Source: Aspidiotus rigidus (taxonomy: Eukaryota; Arthropoda; Insecta; Hemiptera; Diaspididae). From it: a stretch of 64,000 nucleotides of DNA. Numbering within the stretch: the first letter of the stretch is position 1; every line of letters begins with the position of its first letter. Both the position numbers and the translations under genes were made by a program. The stretch spans positions 1,911,405 to 1,975,404 of the forward strand of contig JAVHKY010000061.1 of assembly GCA_035079385.1 (NCBI GenBank), in the 5' to 3' direction. Under the pieces are notes generated by a model. That model saw only the letters and a list, made by a program, of their open reading frames with translations. It did no database searches and was not told the origin of the DNA. Shown piece after piece: positions 11,530 to 23,584 of the stretch.

Positions 11530-12357
11530 AATAAGAGCAAGAGAATGGCGGCTTAGGAGAACGTCTAAATTTTCACAGCTGTAGGTTATTCTGAAAAAAA
11601 AAGTCAAACATTATTGTCGCGTTGCTCCACTCACTAAGTTGGCTCCTAGCACGTACTTATAAAAACAAGATAATCCCAAGAAATCATTTTAAAACAGTTT
11701 GAAAAAAATTGTCAATCGGAAACATTCGTCTGTGTTATCAGAGAGAAGGATAATGATCAATTTGACAAGACGTGCGCTCACACGTAATACAGCACAACAC
11801 ACGAACACACACTTCCGCTTAACTTATTTTTTTCTTGGTAATTTCATCTAATGCACGCCTATTCGGACCGATTAGACCGGTCAGCGCTGAAGGACCTAAC
11901 TTCACACAGCAAAACACTGATTTTTAAACGACACAGCTTTTTTCATTTCGAAGGGACTGACGTTGATAATTATGGAAATTAATGTGATATTTTGGCGAGC
12001 GTTGATGATAAAAATCTATCACTCAACGATCAATCCAAGCGAGGTATAAGTTCAGCAAAGAGAGAGAGAAAAGATAAAAGATTGCTTGTCTGGAAAGTAA
12101 ATACGTAACTGATGCACTCCCGCACCTTGATGACGCAAAATGCTAGCAACATAATCTCCTATTTTAAATTAAAATTTTTCTCTTCGATTAATACCTAGAT
12201 AATATCTATACGTACAATACTTCTAATTCACTGCATATTATACATGAGAAGTTCTCTAATTTCAGGATATCTTTATTATTACTGTAAGTACAAAATCTAC
12301 AAATAGACAAGCACCGACAAATATATGTAGAATTAGTAATAATAATTATGATAATTT
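11530..12357. other. Intronic DNA, nothing recognised
   Basis: AT-rich sequence downstream of Z11, including its probable short 3' UTR (AATAAA on the minus strand at 12272-12277). Confidence 0.5.
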
Positions 12358-12560
12358 TCAACTCGTTATTAATTTATGTATGAGAAGAGAGTGCTTTTTG
12401 AAACTGCTCTTGATTGCAAAAGCTCGGCTACATATAGTACAAATAAACTTTTTTGGAACTCCGCATTCGTAAGTTAAATGCCTCTGTAGATTTCCTTTGT
12501 GAGCATATTGTCGATTACATCCTTTCGGACAATACCAAGCGTTCTTCTTGTGTTCAATGT
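12358..12560 (-). CDS. lola: lola alternative 3'-terminal zinc-finger exon Z11
   Basis: This 67-residue exon was read directly from the minus strand. The acceptor CATTTTCAG ends at 12561 in phase 1, and the stop is TGA at 12358-12360. The lead-in is only 10 residues (D-I-E-H-K-K-N-A-W-Y). Finger 1 ligands are C11, C15, H28 and C33 (CPKGCNRQY). The linker is YECGVPKKF. Finger 2 ligands are C41, C44, H57 and H62, with RAFAIKSSFK as in Z10, and the tail is KLITS. A minus-strand AATAAA is at 12272-12277, about 80 bases past the stop. Overlapping open frames on the plus strand are shadows. Confidence 0.85.
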
Positions 12561-12880
12561 CTGAAAATGAATTATCGGAAATACGTGACGCATTTGAATT
12601 TTTCTACAGCGTATACAGTAGATGAACAAAAACAAGTCGCAATCAACCTGTGTGAAGGGAGAGGAAATAGGAGGGGATTGTCGTTTGAATTGAACCAATC
12701 GCGTAATACGTGAAATACGTAGGAATTTTGCCTTGCTCATGCGTGATTTGTGAAATTTTTTGCATATTTCACGGAGTGAGCAGCAAATTCCTCATGAATT
12801 ACGCAGCCGTCACTTGAGTATCGCATAAATTGTAAAATATACAACAATATTTGCGCGTAAAACGTGTAATTCAAATTTAA

Positions 12881-13319
12881 GGGTATGCTCTACCTAGTCA
12901 CTCACACACAGAAAATACACGTGTATTACACAAAATGGTGTCTTGCGGGTAGTGATTTTTGCCCACATATAACATATCGAATAATGTACAAAATGATTAG
13001 GAACGTGGTTTAATTTATTCTTGAAGTTGAGGAAAATACGGCTAATTAGTTGACAGATCGCGAAATATTCTGAATGATCTTCAGGAAACGTTTAAACTTA
13101 CGTCTGAAGGGGCCATCTTTGAATCGTTGAATTCCAATCAATGAACAAAATTAGTTCGTGAGAACCAATTAGCCGTATTTTCCTAAGTTTTGTCTACATA
13201 AATACGAAGTTTCAAGATATTTCATGCTTTATTTAATTAGTTATCTCGGGGCAAAAATCGCAACATGTGATACATATTTTGTCTGTGTCTACGTGTGAGT
13301 GACTGGGTAGAGCATACCC
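12881..13319. mobile_element. piggyBac-like MITE, TTAA-flanked
   Basis: The terminal inverted repeats GGGTATGCTCTACC extend to about 27 bp with one mismatch. They are flanked on both sides by TTAA (12877-12880 and 13320-13323), the piggyBac target. The 439-bp interior has an inner inverted repeat around AAAATACGGCTAATT and no coding potential, so it is non-autonomous. Confidence 0.65.
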
Positions 13320-13329
13320 TTAAACAATA

Positions 13330-15149
13330 TGCTAGAATGATGACTTTGGGGGTGCCAAGAAATTGGGAAAAGAAAAAAATTAAAAGGACAAGAAGGAATG
13401 AAGTGACGATAATTTCAGTACAGTGATTTTCCACAATTTCAAGATTATGTCGAATAGAAATGAAAAAACGACAAAAATCCGTATGTACAGACTTCTGTAG
13501 TCGAGTTTCGTTCATTACGATTGTACTGATGAAAAACGATTGCATTGCTAAACGGTAACCTGAAACATGCCTACTTCGGACTTCCCCAATTTGAGCTAGC
13601 CCTCCTTTCTTTGATATTATTGTTTTGTTTTCCTGTCAAATCCTGTACAACAAGAAAACTCTCTTGATCAATTTCGTTTTTTTAAAAATGTAACAGGTTT
13701 CAAATTTTATCGGTAAATTATCTCCTCATCTTTCGAAGAAAATCTCGGCCAAATTCACTATTCATTTTACCGACTTTTCTAACCAGAAAAGTGAGGTATT
13801 ACACCCGTAGCAAGGTGAATGGGGGGGAGGCGGGGCAATGAACTTTCTCGACGTTTTAGAGGCCCTAGATCAAAACTAGCATAAAAAAAATTATATATAA
13901 GATTTTTTTTTTTGAGGAACTTCTCCGAAACTACCTGATGGGTTTTTTTGTAACTTGGCCATATTGTAGTATTATAATTGAAGATGTGCACCTGCAATTT
14001 TTTTGAGAATCGGATGAGTAGTTCTCGAGAAATTTTCATTTTTTCGAAAAATTTCTCACTTACGAATAGCTGCTTACAAATAGCTGCGAGTAGCTTTGCT
14101 TACGTTACGAGAAGCGGGTTTTCCTAACCTTTTACCACTTTTGTTATCAGTTCGTGGATTATCAGAAGAACCTTCCATCATTCAACAGGTTCATTCTTGG
14201 TTCATTCTTCACCAAGAATTCACTGAATTTTATTTTCGATGATATTCAATTCAACTTTAGTACACTTGTATCTCGCTTCCCACACCCCCTAGAGCTTTGA
14301 ATTTCGTTTTGTCAAATTGAGCATGAATCATTAAAAATGTCAAAATTGCCCCCGAGCCAAATTTCGAAAATATTTATTTGGGACGTTACCCTAGGGTAAA
14401 TGAAACATACCCTCAAGTTTTTGGGCCCTCATCTCTCTAAAACACTCAGTATGGCTAAATATTTGAATTTTAAAGAATTGTTTTTTTATATTTTTTCTAT
14501 TGGACAAAAAATTCCATACTTCTCTGGAAAAATAGTGTTAGACAGAAGCAACTTCCTGTAATTTTTTCAGAACCTCAGATGAAAATATCGATCTCGATAT
14601 ATCGATTTCAAAATTTTAAAATTCATATTTATTAGGTTAATTAAGAGGTGCGATAACAAAAATCATATATGTTATAGATCACACCTACCTTTATAACATT
14701 TATTTGCCCCAAAATTGTCGGAGTGGGGGAATATGATTTTATAATCAATAATATGAACGGCGCCATACCCATAGCTGGCTCGCGCGCCTTACCTAACGCA
14801 GAACAAGAAGTACCCGCTTCGTTCACAATCCGACGCGCGCGGTGGTTGTAACATTCGTTTACATAGCGTGGCGTTGCAGCTACTTTCGGATGCTGAGTGT
14901 TCATGTGTTCATCGGGTTCGGGTATCATAGCGATGCAGTTGTCGCGTCGAACATCCGGTACACATCCGCGTCGCTATAACGAACTCGATGCGATGCTGCT
15001 TAATTTTATTTAGAACTTTTATAAACAATCAAACGTTTACTTTTGACCAAGGATGATGGTGATGATAATTAAATATTTTATTTACCATACTCCATCGAAG
15101 AATTTTACTTATAAAATGCACCATTTTATTACAAAAGAAATTCAATTTT
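13330..15149. other. Intronic DNA with one GC-richer block
   Basis: Apart from the ACCGACTTTT repeat (13.77-14.05 kb), the only feature is a CpG-richer stretch at 14755-15000 without a recognised gene. Confidence 0.5.
13768..14050 (+). repeat. Dispersed repeat, ACCGACTTTT family, copy 3
   Basis: ACCGACTTTTCTAACCAGAA and the following GGTATTACACCCG, GACGTTTTAGAGG and GAATCGGATGAGTAGTTCTC blocks match copies at 4.8 and 5.4 kb in the same order and orientation. Confidence 0.6.
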
Positions 15150-16200
15150 CTTCAATCAAACATCAAATAACAGGTTGATTATCATTGGCGCCTTGGAGAT
15201 TATTTAATTGAGTGGATTTGATTTGACAAATATTCACAGATGGTTAGACGAAATATTGAAATGAATTCATGTACGAAATTCCAAAAATGCAATCACCTTT
15301 TACAACTTCCAGGGTTTAATTGTGGAAAAAATGGTAGGTATGCTTTGTCAATATTTCACTACATTTTCCCTGTAGGTATCAAACTTTCTACCGGAAACAA
15401 AACTGTTCTGAAGTCAAAATCTCTTTTCTTTGACAATTTTATGTCTTTTTTTTCGAATTTCGGTGATTTGGGGCAATTAAAGTAGACCAAATACCTCGAT
15501 ATCAATTGTTTAGGGTTTAACGAATCTTCATTTTTATGATTTTTGTACAGTTAGATTCAAGTTTCATCCCACAGTGATGAACTCTTGGACTTTCCACATT
15601 GAACTTCATAAAGCCAAATGTCTAAACTCACTAAATGTCCTCGAATATCTATCCAACACTCGCAATGGTTGCAGTCGCAAGCACCTCCTACAACTATACA
15701 ACTCTCTAATCCAATCTCAACTAGACTACAATTAGGCCAACAAATCCTCTTAAAATCCCTGAATACAATACAATCTGTAGGCCAACGTTTAGTCCTTGGT
15801 CTCTTTTGTACCAGCATGCTTGCAGAAAGAAAAAAATACATTGAAAATGCGCAACAGTAGGAGCATACAAATTAAGGAATTAAAGAGAAGGGAAAGTCTT
15901 GGAATAAAGACATAAAATTGTCAAAGAAAAGAGATTTTGACTTCAGAACAGTTTTGTTTCAGGTAGAAAGTTTGATACCTACAGAGAAAATGGAGTGAAA
16001 TATTGACAGAGCACACCATTTTTTCCACTATTAAACCCTGGAAGTAGTAAGAGGTGATTGCATTTTTGGAATTTCGTACATGAATTCATTTCAATATTTC
16101 GTCTAACCATCTGTAAATATTTATCAAATCAAATCCACTCAATTAAATAATCTCCAAGTCGCCAATGATAATCAACCTGTTATTTTGTGTTTGATTGAAG
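15150..16200. mobile_element. Foldback element with arms of about 300 bp
   Basis: The left arm (15150-15450) and right arm (15905-16200) are inverted copies from CTTCAATCAAAC inward to GACAATTTTATGTC, with a few mismatches and small indels. The spacer of about 450 bp has a 94-codon open frame on the minus strand and an 80-codon one on the plus strand. I recognise neither. It could be a DNA transposon with long inverted ends. Confidence 0.65.
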
Positions 16201-16221
16201 ATGGGCACCAACAATTTTTTC

Positions 16222-16637
16222 ATAACTCACACTGCGAAAGTGCGCTTTTGACGTACTGATTTTAGAAGCGAAAACGTATGTTTGCGCTCGCGTGAGCTAT
16301 AGCGCTTGAAAATGTGATAACGCTACTTTTCTGTCCTCTCCACTTACTTTTCTACCCTGTTGTAACTTTGAATAATTGTTGCGCTGTTATCACTACAGAA
16401 TGATCAATGATGAAGAATGAACGTACGAACATCACAGTTCCTAATTGAAGTTTGACGAGTATAATAACAGCTTGTAATAAAGAAAGAATGAAATTAGGGA
16501 TAAAGAAGATAACGTAACGAACAGAATGATATATTTTTTATTTATTCATAAGTCTAATCAAGTTATCACGACGACGACGGCGTTTTCGCTTCTAAAATCA
16601 GCACGCCAAAAACACACTCTTCGCAGTATTCGTTATA
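16222..16637. mobile_element. MITE with inverted ends of about 55 bp
   Basis: ACTGATTTTAGAAGCGAAAACG (16255-16276) is the inverse of CGTTTTCGCTTCTAAAATCAG (16581-16601). The complementarity extends outward with gaps to ATAACTCACACTGCGAA and TTCGCAGTATTCGTTAT. No coding content. Confidence 0.55.
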
Positions 16638-16920
16638 AAAAATGTCTTCCAAGACAAGGAGCGAGCGACTTCCAATGACTCGTTCGGCTTGCTTCGCTCG
16701 ACACTTCGCCTTGCTTCGCAACGTACCGAACTCGTCATTCATAGCGTCGCTTTCGCTCCTTGGCATGAAATATACTATTTCGGCGATTAATTGATAGTAA
16801 TTCCTCCGCGCGTTTCTAATTGAGTTAATACGGTTCTGTAGATATCAATTAGCAAAGATCGCAGAAACAACTGTTATATCATCGTAGCAGTTTGGCCAGG
16901 GATAGGGGGAGTGGTTTTAA

Positions 16921-17361
16921 CAGGGAACCTGTTTCATGGGGGGCTTTTTGAAAAATTTGCCGAGCGCCGTGCGCCGACCGCCGCCCAGCAAAAAACTTGG
17001 AAAACTTCGACTCTCGAGTCATATATGATAGGAGAGGGACTTGAAAAAATTTCGACTCTCGAGCTATATATGAAAGGAATTTTTCCAAGTTCCCCTTCTA
17101 TCATATTATACAGCTTGAGAGTCAACATTTTTCCAAGTCACCCTCCTATCATAATTATATAGCTTGAAGGTCGAAATTATTCCATGTCCCTGTCCTATAA
17201 TATATAGCTGGAGATTTGAGAAAAATTTAGACTCTCAAACTATATTATACTGGGCTTATAGTAAGTCTAGGCCTTCTTTATACATACTACCTTTATTTAG
17301 GTCTAAGCTTCCTTGAATTCTCAATACCAAATCTCATATGACTCATAAAACAGGTTCCCTG
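16921..17361. mobile_element. CAGGGAACCTG-ended element, copy 3
   Basis: A 441-bp unit with the same inverted ends. It holds four internal copies of a block of about 45 bp, CTCGAGCTATATATGATAGG plus GACTTGAAAAAATTTCGA. Downstream GTTTAACTTCGTTAAGGAAG runs straight into the Penelope-like fragment at 17.4 kb. Confidence 0.7.
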
Positions 17362-17412
17362 CGTTCCTCGTTTAACTTCGTTAAGGAAGCCGTCGTTTTT
17401 TCTGGAGACGTT

Positions 17413-17880
17413 TTGTAGGAATAAAATACTCGCGAAGAGTAAAGAGGAAGATACACAAACCGCAATAAAATTATACGACCAAGCGCTTTCGGCTAAATAT
17501 CCATTCTCAAGGTATAGAAAGCGACTGAACCCAACACCAACGAGAACGAGTAACAACAGAAAGGAGGTCAGGATTGAACCAGCGAGTCATCGAAATGTGA
17601 ATCATCCTCATAGACTAATTCCCTCCTCAGGAATGTACCTGTTCAACACGGTAATGTCTTTAATATTTCGGTGACGATGAATTTCAATTTCTTCCAACGC
17701 TAGGCGCTTGAAATACGATTTTTCCTTGTGAAGGAGAGCTTCAGACCCCTCTTTGGGACTATGGCCAGTTTCAATATTAAATGGTCCGCAAACGCCGACT
17801 CGCCTACTTTTCTTTTTTCCCCAGTCTTTCCTGTGTTCATCAACTCTGATTTGGAGTTGACGGCCTGTCATAACTTCCCT
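17413..17880 (-). pseudogene. Penelope-like element GIY-YIG C-terminus, inverted copy
   Basis: The minus-strand frame from 17871 to 17608 reads MTGRQLQIRVDEHRKD, then FNIETGHSPKEGSEALLHKEKSYFKRLALEE. This is the arrangement of the GIY-YIG endonuclease end of Penelope-like retroelements (G-x-T-x-R...EH, then a GH and an E-x-x-x-x-x-R). The frame stops at 17608, and homologous sequence continues to about 17413. The Y-I-G part itself is lost at the right end, but survives in the facing copy at 18.1 kb. No reverse transcriptase is attached. Confidence 0.6.
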
Positions 17881-17939
17881 CCCCCGTGAATTGCACCTTG
17901 ATAGGCGTAAACGGTGGATTAGGCTGCCGTTTCTGGGGA

Positions 17940-18456
17940 AGTTTTCTTCGGAGTTGAGCCGCGTCCTCTGTCCCTTCGGTTTTCGACCGGCGTTTTATAG
18001 CACTAATACTGTTAAGAGCCTGTTGATCAAATTGAAAGATCCGATAACGGTGGCCGAAAAGGGGGGGGGGGGGGTGTTCATAGGGTGGCCTGTAGCGATT
18101 GCCCTGGCGTGTACATAGGTATGACAGGAGCTCTCCTTCACAAGGAAAAATCGTATTTCAAGCGCCTAGCGTTGGAAGAAATTGAAATTCATCGTCACCG
18201 AAATATTAAAGACATTACCGTGTTGAACAGGTACATTCCTGAGGAGGGATTGATTGAATTAGTCTATGAGGATGATTCACATTTCGATGACTCGCTGGTT
18301 CAATCCTGACCTCCTTTCTGTTGTTACTCGTTCTCGTTGGTGTTGGGTTCAGTCGCTTTCTATACCTTGAGAATGGATGTTTAGCCGAAAGCGCTTGGTC
18401 GTATAATTTTATTGCGGTTCGTGTATCTTCCTCTTTACTTTTCGCGAGTATTTTAT
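17940..18456 (+). pseudogene. Penelope-like element C-terminus, facing copy with internal deletion
   Basis: On the plus strand FRPAFYSTNTVKSLLIKLKD is a typical Penelope linker. A poly-G run (about 18060-18075) breaks the frame. CSDCPGVYIGMTG then gives the GIY-YIG core. It jumps to ALLHKEKSYFKRLALEEIEI, missing about 45 residues that the facing copy keeps. Sequence 18127-18456 is inverted relative to 17419-17740, so the two copies form a large imperfect palindrome. Non-functional. Confidence 0.6.
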
Positions 18457-18959
18457 TCATAATGAATGACCGTAAACTTGAAAAACGGATTGCTTCTACG
18501 TTTTGTAGGTTTTTGATGATTCCTAGCCTAAATGAAAACAAAATTCAGGTTTCCTTATTGGATTGTAGTTATTTTTAATCTGTTATCAGTTGATGTGACG
18601 TCATAGTGATAGAATTTATAAACTGAGTTTTATTGTTCATTCTACAAATATTTGCATGATTGACAGGTCATTAGTATTTAATTTAAAGATAGGGAGTGAC
18701 TCTCTCAATGATTTTTGTATTGTGAGAAGAAAAGTCGTGTACTACTCACGCGACCCCGTGAATGTTTTTTCATCTTTTTTTCACTCGATAAAGAACAGTG
18801 ACTTGTTCGAAACATTATGCAAGATAAAAAATAAATGGTGAATTTAGCCAAGATTTTATTCGAAAGCTCAAAATTGTGTTTTCTAATCCGTCCCGTCAAC
18901 ATACAACGAGTACAATATAAGTGGCATTCAAAAATAGCTCAGTGGTGCGGCAAAAGAGC

Positions 18960-20420
18960 AAATCGGGAAGAAAGCAGAAGACTTAAGACAATGCTCTCGA
19001 TTTTAAAGAAAGTAGCCAGCTCCAGTTCCCACCTAATGGATACAAGTCGAATATGAATTCCGAAATGAAACGAGGACATTTTCTGGAAGCTATAGGACGA
19101 CGACTAACATTTTACTCAAAAATGAAAATATTATAGTGAATTATTATAAGTTCAGTTAAGGCGGCAGGATTTTTTTTTCTATCATGATGGACGCCAGTAC
19201 GGATGTTTTTGCATGGGATCAATGTGTCTTCGTGGTCAGATTTATTTACGGGAAAAAGGTTATGGAACGCCTAATTGCTGTGAAAATAGTTACATCTAGC
19301 CAAAGGTATAAATAAACCTTTTTGCTCTACTTCACTTTTTTCAAAAATATAATTTGGATTATGAACAAGCACCCGTTCGGCTGGAATAGGTTCAAGCTCT
19401 AATCTATAATAAAAATATTATTTTTGAAACGTTGATAGTATTACATCACAAATAAATTGCAAATCGATCTCCAAACATTACTCCATATCGGATCATAATT
19501 ATCGCAAATGAAAACAAGGTTAATGAGCTCGAACCCAAAAAGCAAAAAATGACTACCAACTCCTTTACGTTCCAATACAAAAACTACTTTTCTCGTTGTA
19601 ATATCAAAACACAATAATAACCATTACCTACCGCTCAGTCGCTCACACATCACGCACTCTTCTTGATCACCACGTCATGAAACGTACTTAAAAACGTGAG
19701 TTCTTACAAAAGTCACGCTGACAACTACAAAAAAAAAGCGATTGCAACTGGTTCCGAGCTCGTACCGAGCTTGAACCCAAAAACTGTATTGCAAACAGTT
19801 TTGATGGGGCTATAAATATGAGTGGTCAATATGTGGGTGTTACCGCACGTTTAAAAGAGGCAAATGATGAACTTATTCATACATGGTTTTATGCTCGTAC
19901 GTTAGATATAGTTCTGGGCGAGGTTACAGAATATACTGTGCCTGCTATTTCCTTATTTGACATACTGGGAAAATTGCGTGTATTTCTAACGTGAGAATCA
20001 TATAAAAGAACGACAAATTATGAAAATACCAATCCTCAAATAAAACTAGGTATCATTGGAAAAACGAGATGGTCTTCAAAGCGTGACTCTTTATTCAAAC
20101 TTTTTGGAAGGTTTCAAACTCCGGAGAACTCTCTGCCTGATGAATGAGCAGTCTTCCGTTGAATCAGGCGATGTATTCATCAATGTTATCGCTAGCTTGA
20201 AACATGTATCATAAAATTCATTAGTCATAAAGAACTAGAGGTGACTTGCAATGTTTGGATCTTACAAACTTTGAAAATAATATGTTGAATAAAGATTTCC
20301 CTGAAAATGCCTCGAATAGAATATGCAAGATTACTCACACAGATAAAGAAATTGTACGAGAGGAACTGCTATCATTTGCAGCTTCTTAACAGTAAGCTCA
20401 TGAGAAGATGAAAATATTTG
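18960..20420 (+). pseudogene. Decayed hAT transposase (ZMYM1/DUF4371-like), interrupted
   Basis: Plus-strand fragments in changing frames include FFSIMMDASTDV and CVFVVRFIYGKKVMERLI (19165-19290). FDGAINMSGQYVGVTARL follows (19800-19860), then TWFYARTLDIVLGEVTEY and IGKTRWSSKRDSLF (to about 20095). Asp in MMDASTD, Asp in FDGAxNMSG and the R-W-x-S tract are landmarks of the ZMYM1-like hAT group. Stops and frameshifts are frequent, and a separate 0.39-kb element is inserted in the middle. It cannot be active. Confidence 0.65.
19389..19777. mobile_element. Short inverted-end element inside the hAT pseudogene
   Basis: GGTTCAAGCTC (19389-19399) and GAGCTTGAACC (19767-19777) are inverted ends enclosing non-coding DNA, placed where hAT homology breaks. 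The right part (GCGATTGCAACTGGTTC, CTACTTTTCTCGTTGTA) recurs in diverged form at 39670-39850, so it belongs to a dispersed family. Confidence 0.5.
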
Positions 20421-20504
20421 TGAACCTAATCCTATTGAGAAAAATGAAGAACATAACCTAAAATATTGTTCACACTGCGTTTATCCATTACTGTTTGATT
20501 ATTA

Positions 20505-20640
20505 TCTAATATATAAAGCGGGAAATTTGTCTGTTTGTCTGTCCTTTTATAACTCGAGAACCGCTGTACCTATCGACTTGAAATCTTCGCCACATATTCG
20601 TATTATTACCGAGGAAATTTTAAACCATAAATGAAAATTT
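20505..20640 (+). repeat. Dispersed-repeat-like segment (TTTGTCTGTTTGTCTGT)
   Basis: TATATAAAGCGGGAAATTTG followed by TCTG repeats and AACTCGAGAACCGCTGTACC resembles the leader of a widespread arthropod repeat. Single copy in this window; class not assigned. Confidence 0.35.
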
Positions 20641-23584
20641 TAGCTCCCATAGAAAAAAAGTTCTTATTAAAAATTATGTGCCCTCGCTGTTTGATTCACC
20701 CAAGAAGGGTACCTACATGCAACTGTCTACTGTATTTCTCTCCTACCCTCACATCCTGTATTCTTCAAAACCGGATTTTGGTGCTACCTTCTAAATTGCA
20801 GCACGTTAGAGGTGTGTTCTTTTTATTAATTTCTTAACGCTACTGGAAGTACGGAAATCTTAGAATGTTTGTCTCACTGTCTATAGGAACGCGACTGTGA
20901 CAACGATGATATGTTTGCGTGCCTCTTATTTGAACGCTTTTACCTATTGAAGTTGAGTACTTTTTGGAAGTCATATTTTTATTCGGGTAAAGTTTTAGAT
21001 AAATTTCAACGTTCTGACTCCTTTTGGATGGAGTAGTGAGCGAAAAAAAAAATGGGAAAAAACGAGGAATTTGGACGTCGTACAACTGCTTCTCACTGTA
21101 CACGTTGTTCCAAATGTTTAAACGCGAGTTCTAAAAATTCGATTATTGTAATACCTAACTTGAATTTTACTCATTTTTGTGAAAAATTGAAGAGAACAAA
21201 AATTGTAGCCCCTGTAATTTCCTTCCGAATGAGTCTAATTTCAGATTTACAGGAGGAAATTTGGGAACTATTGGTATTTTGACTGATGCGTATTCAACAT
21301 CATCGTGTTCACACAGAGAGAGCATTTAAACCGGTTGCTCTGGATGAATCTATAGAGACTACTATTCGAGTTTTACATATTTTTATATTGTAGTTTCCTT
21401 TGCAATGAATACAATTTTCGATTTTAAAAGGAGACATTTATGTAAAATAATTTCTTGAAAATTTCCTCCTCTTTTGTAATACGAGTGTACTTCAGGTGAA
21501 TATCGTCGTCAGACATTGAAACCAAAAAAAGGTACCGGGTTTGAGGGAGAAATGTAAAAAGTACATCTGTTTCTCATACAAAAAACAACTGAGTGCGTCT
21601 CATGCGTCCATACAGACTGATTTAATAAGTTAATAGTATGGCTGGTTTTCAACAGGGAACCTATTTAATGGAGGGGAGGGGGTGAATTGAAGAAAAATGA
21701 CGGGCACTAGCCGCCATGTGATTGAAGCGAGACGTGAAAATTTCAAATATTGAGTTTCACCTCGGAGCTATAGGAGATAGGAGTAGGATTTGGAAAAATT
21801 TCGAATATTGAGCTGTATCTGATAGGAGGGGGAGGATAGACTTGGAGAAATATGGACTTTCGAGTTTAAACTCCCAAGGTAGTGAGAAACAATGTTTAAT
21901 CTTTATTTAGAAAAAGTATAAACAAAGAAACCCCCATAAAACAGGTTCACTGCTGGCCCCGATTAAACAGTTAATGAAGGCAATATCCCGCGAGCAGTTA
22001 ACAAAATAAGCTGCGAGTTATCTGTCATCGTCATGAGAGTTTGAAACTACCTAAGAACAAGTACTGGGTTTGAGGAAGAATAATATTGTGAAAATTACAT
22101 CCAGTTTCTCATACAGGAAACGACTGAGTGCGTCTCATGACTCTATACAGACTGATGTAATGCTTCAGGGGTATGGCAGTCATTTTACCTACTGTCCATC
22201 CATTTCTTTAGTCATTGCGTCTGGTAAAATGTTGATGAATTTGTCCGTTTTTTGCTGGAATACAGCCTTTACCTGCTCTTACTGTTAAAATCCAAATATT
22301 TACAAAACACAGATGTCTACTGAACAAACATTGTATGTTGCTGAATACAAGAATTTATCTTAGGTACGTTTATAAATTTTTGATAACTTGGCCAATGACA
22401 CAGATAACCTGTAAGAGATGGTTTTCAAGAATGAAAATACATGATTGCGTTCAACCATGAACAATGAAAATTTAGAAACTTTTACTCGTGTGCTAATGAG
22501 TTGTGAAAAATACCAACTCAAAGCTCAGGATAAAAAAAAAATTATAAATAATGTAGGTAAACACAGTGCTGAATTGACTGAAGTTCTATGTTCTAAGTTT
22601 AATTTTTGAGCAGTAGATACTATGTATATTAATATGTTCATCTCCTATTTCAATTTTTTTGAATTCATATTTATCCACATATATAGATACTTCGATACTT
22701 ACTTCATACACGCAGATAATAAACACATATTACGTACCATTATAATAACGTTACTATAAACAAAATTTTTGTCCATAATTTCCAACTTTTTAAAAATTGA
22801 TTTGTGTTTGAGCGGAGGTGGCGGAAGGAATTAGCCATACAAAAAGAAATTTGGTGGACTGAAATTTTTCAGGAACCCATGACGAGCAAAATCACGTTAG
22901 TAAATTTACTCTAAGAACGTCCCTACCCGTGTTCGTGCTTTGCAGTTCTGTCGTGCAAGTAATGTTCGAAAAACATGCAGTACCACGATCAGAGGAATAA
23001 AGCCTTCAGTCATTGAATTTGAAAATGTGGGTGATGAGCTTTTGTGTTTACACACAACGACCCAATACACGCAGAATACACGTTAGTCTGTGACGTTCGT
23101 CAATTTCTGCTATTGACAAACGTGCAATTTTATCAATCATCCAAAAACAGGTATCTTTACAAGAAAATCAGTATCACCATTTGAATACATGTACCAGACA
23201 AATACTTGTATTGTTAAAAAACTCTTGACATCGGCGGGTAGCTCTCAACTTTAATCGAGTAGCTATATAACAGAAAGGGAACTATGTTCGCAATTACTCG
23301 AAATGCATTTCTCATTGAATAGTAGTTGACTAGCGTTTTCTGTTGATATAAGAATTCATAATCTTTCAGTAGAATATCGATATCTCATTAGCCTTGTTAT
23401 TATCTAATTTACCGCGATCCGTGTACCTACAGGTTAGATTTTTCAATACGTATGCGTGAAAAGTGCGCTTTCGTCGATCGTTTTCAGTGGAGAGAGTCTC
23501 ATTTTTCCTGATGCCGCGAATTCGTTCTCTTTTCTTCACTGCTCGTTACTTTTCTCCACGGTTTTATTTTTCTTGATGGAGCTT
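20640..23584. other. Intronic DNA around element copy 4
   Basis: No gene recognised. Holds the direct repeat pair at 21.5 and 22.05 kb and the 21.65-kb element; the remainder shows nothing. Confidence 0.5.
21653..21952. mobile_element. CAGGGAACCTG-ended element, copy 4
   Basis: A diverged 300-bp copy (CAGGGAACCTATTTAATG to CATAAAACAGGTTCACTG). A further repeat pair brackets it: CTGAGTGCGTCTCATG with neighbouring sequence occurs at about 21520-21625 and again at 22050-22165 in the same orientation. Confidence 0.65.
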
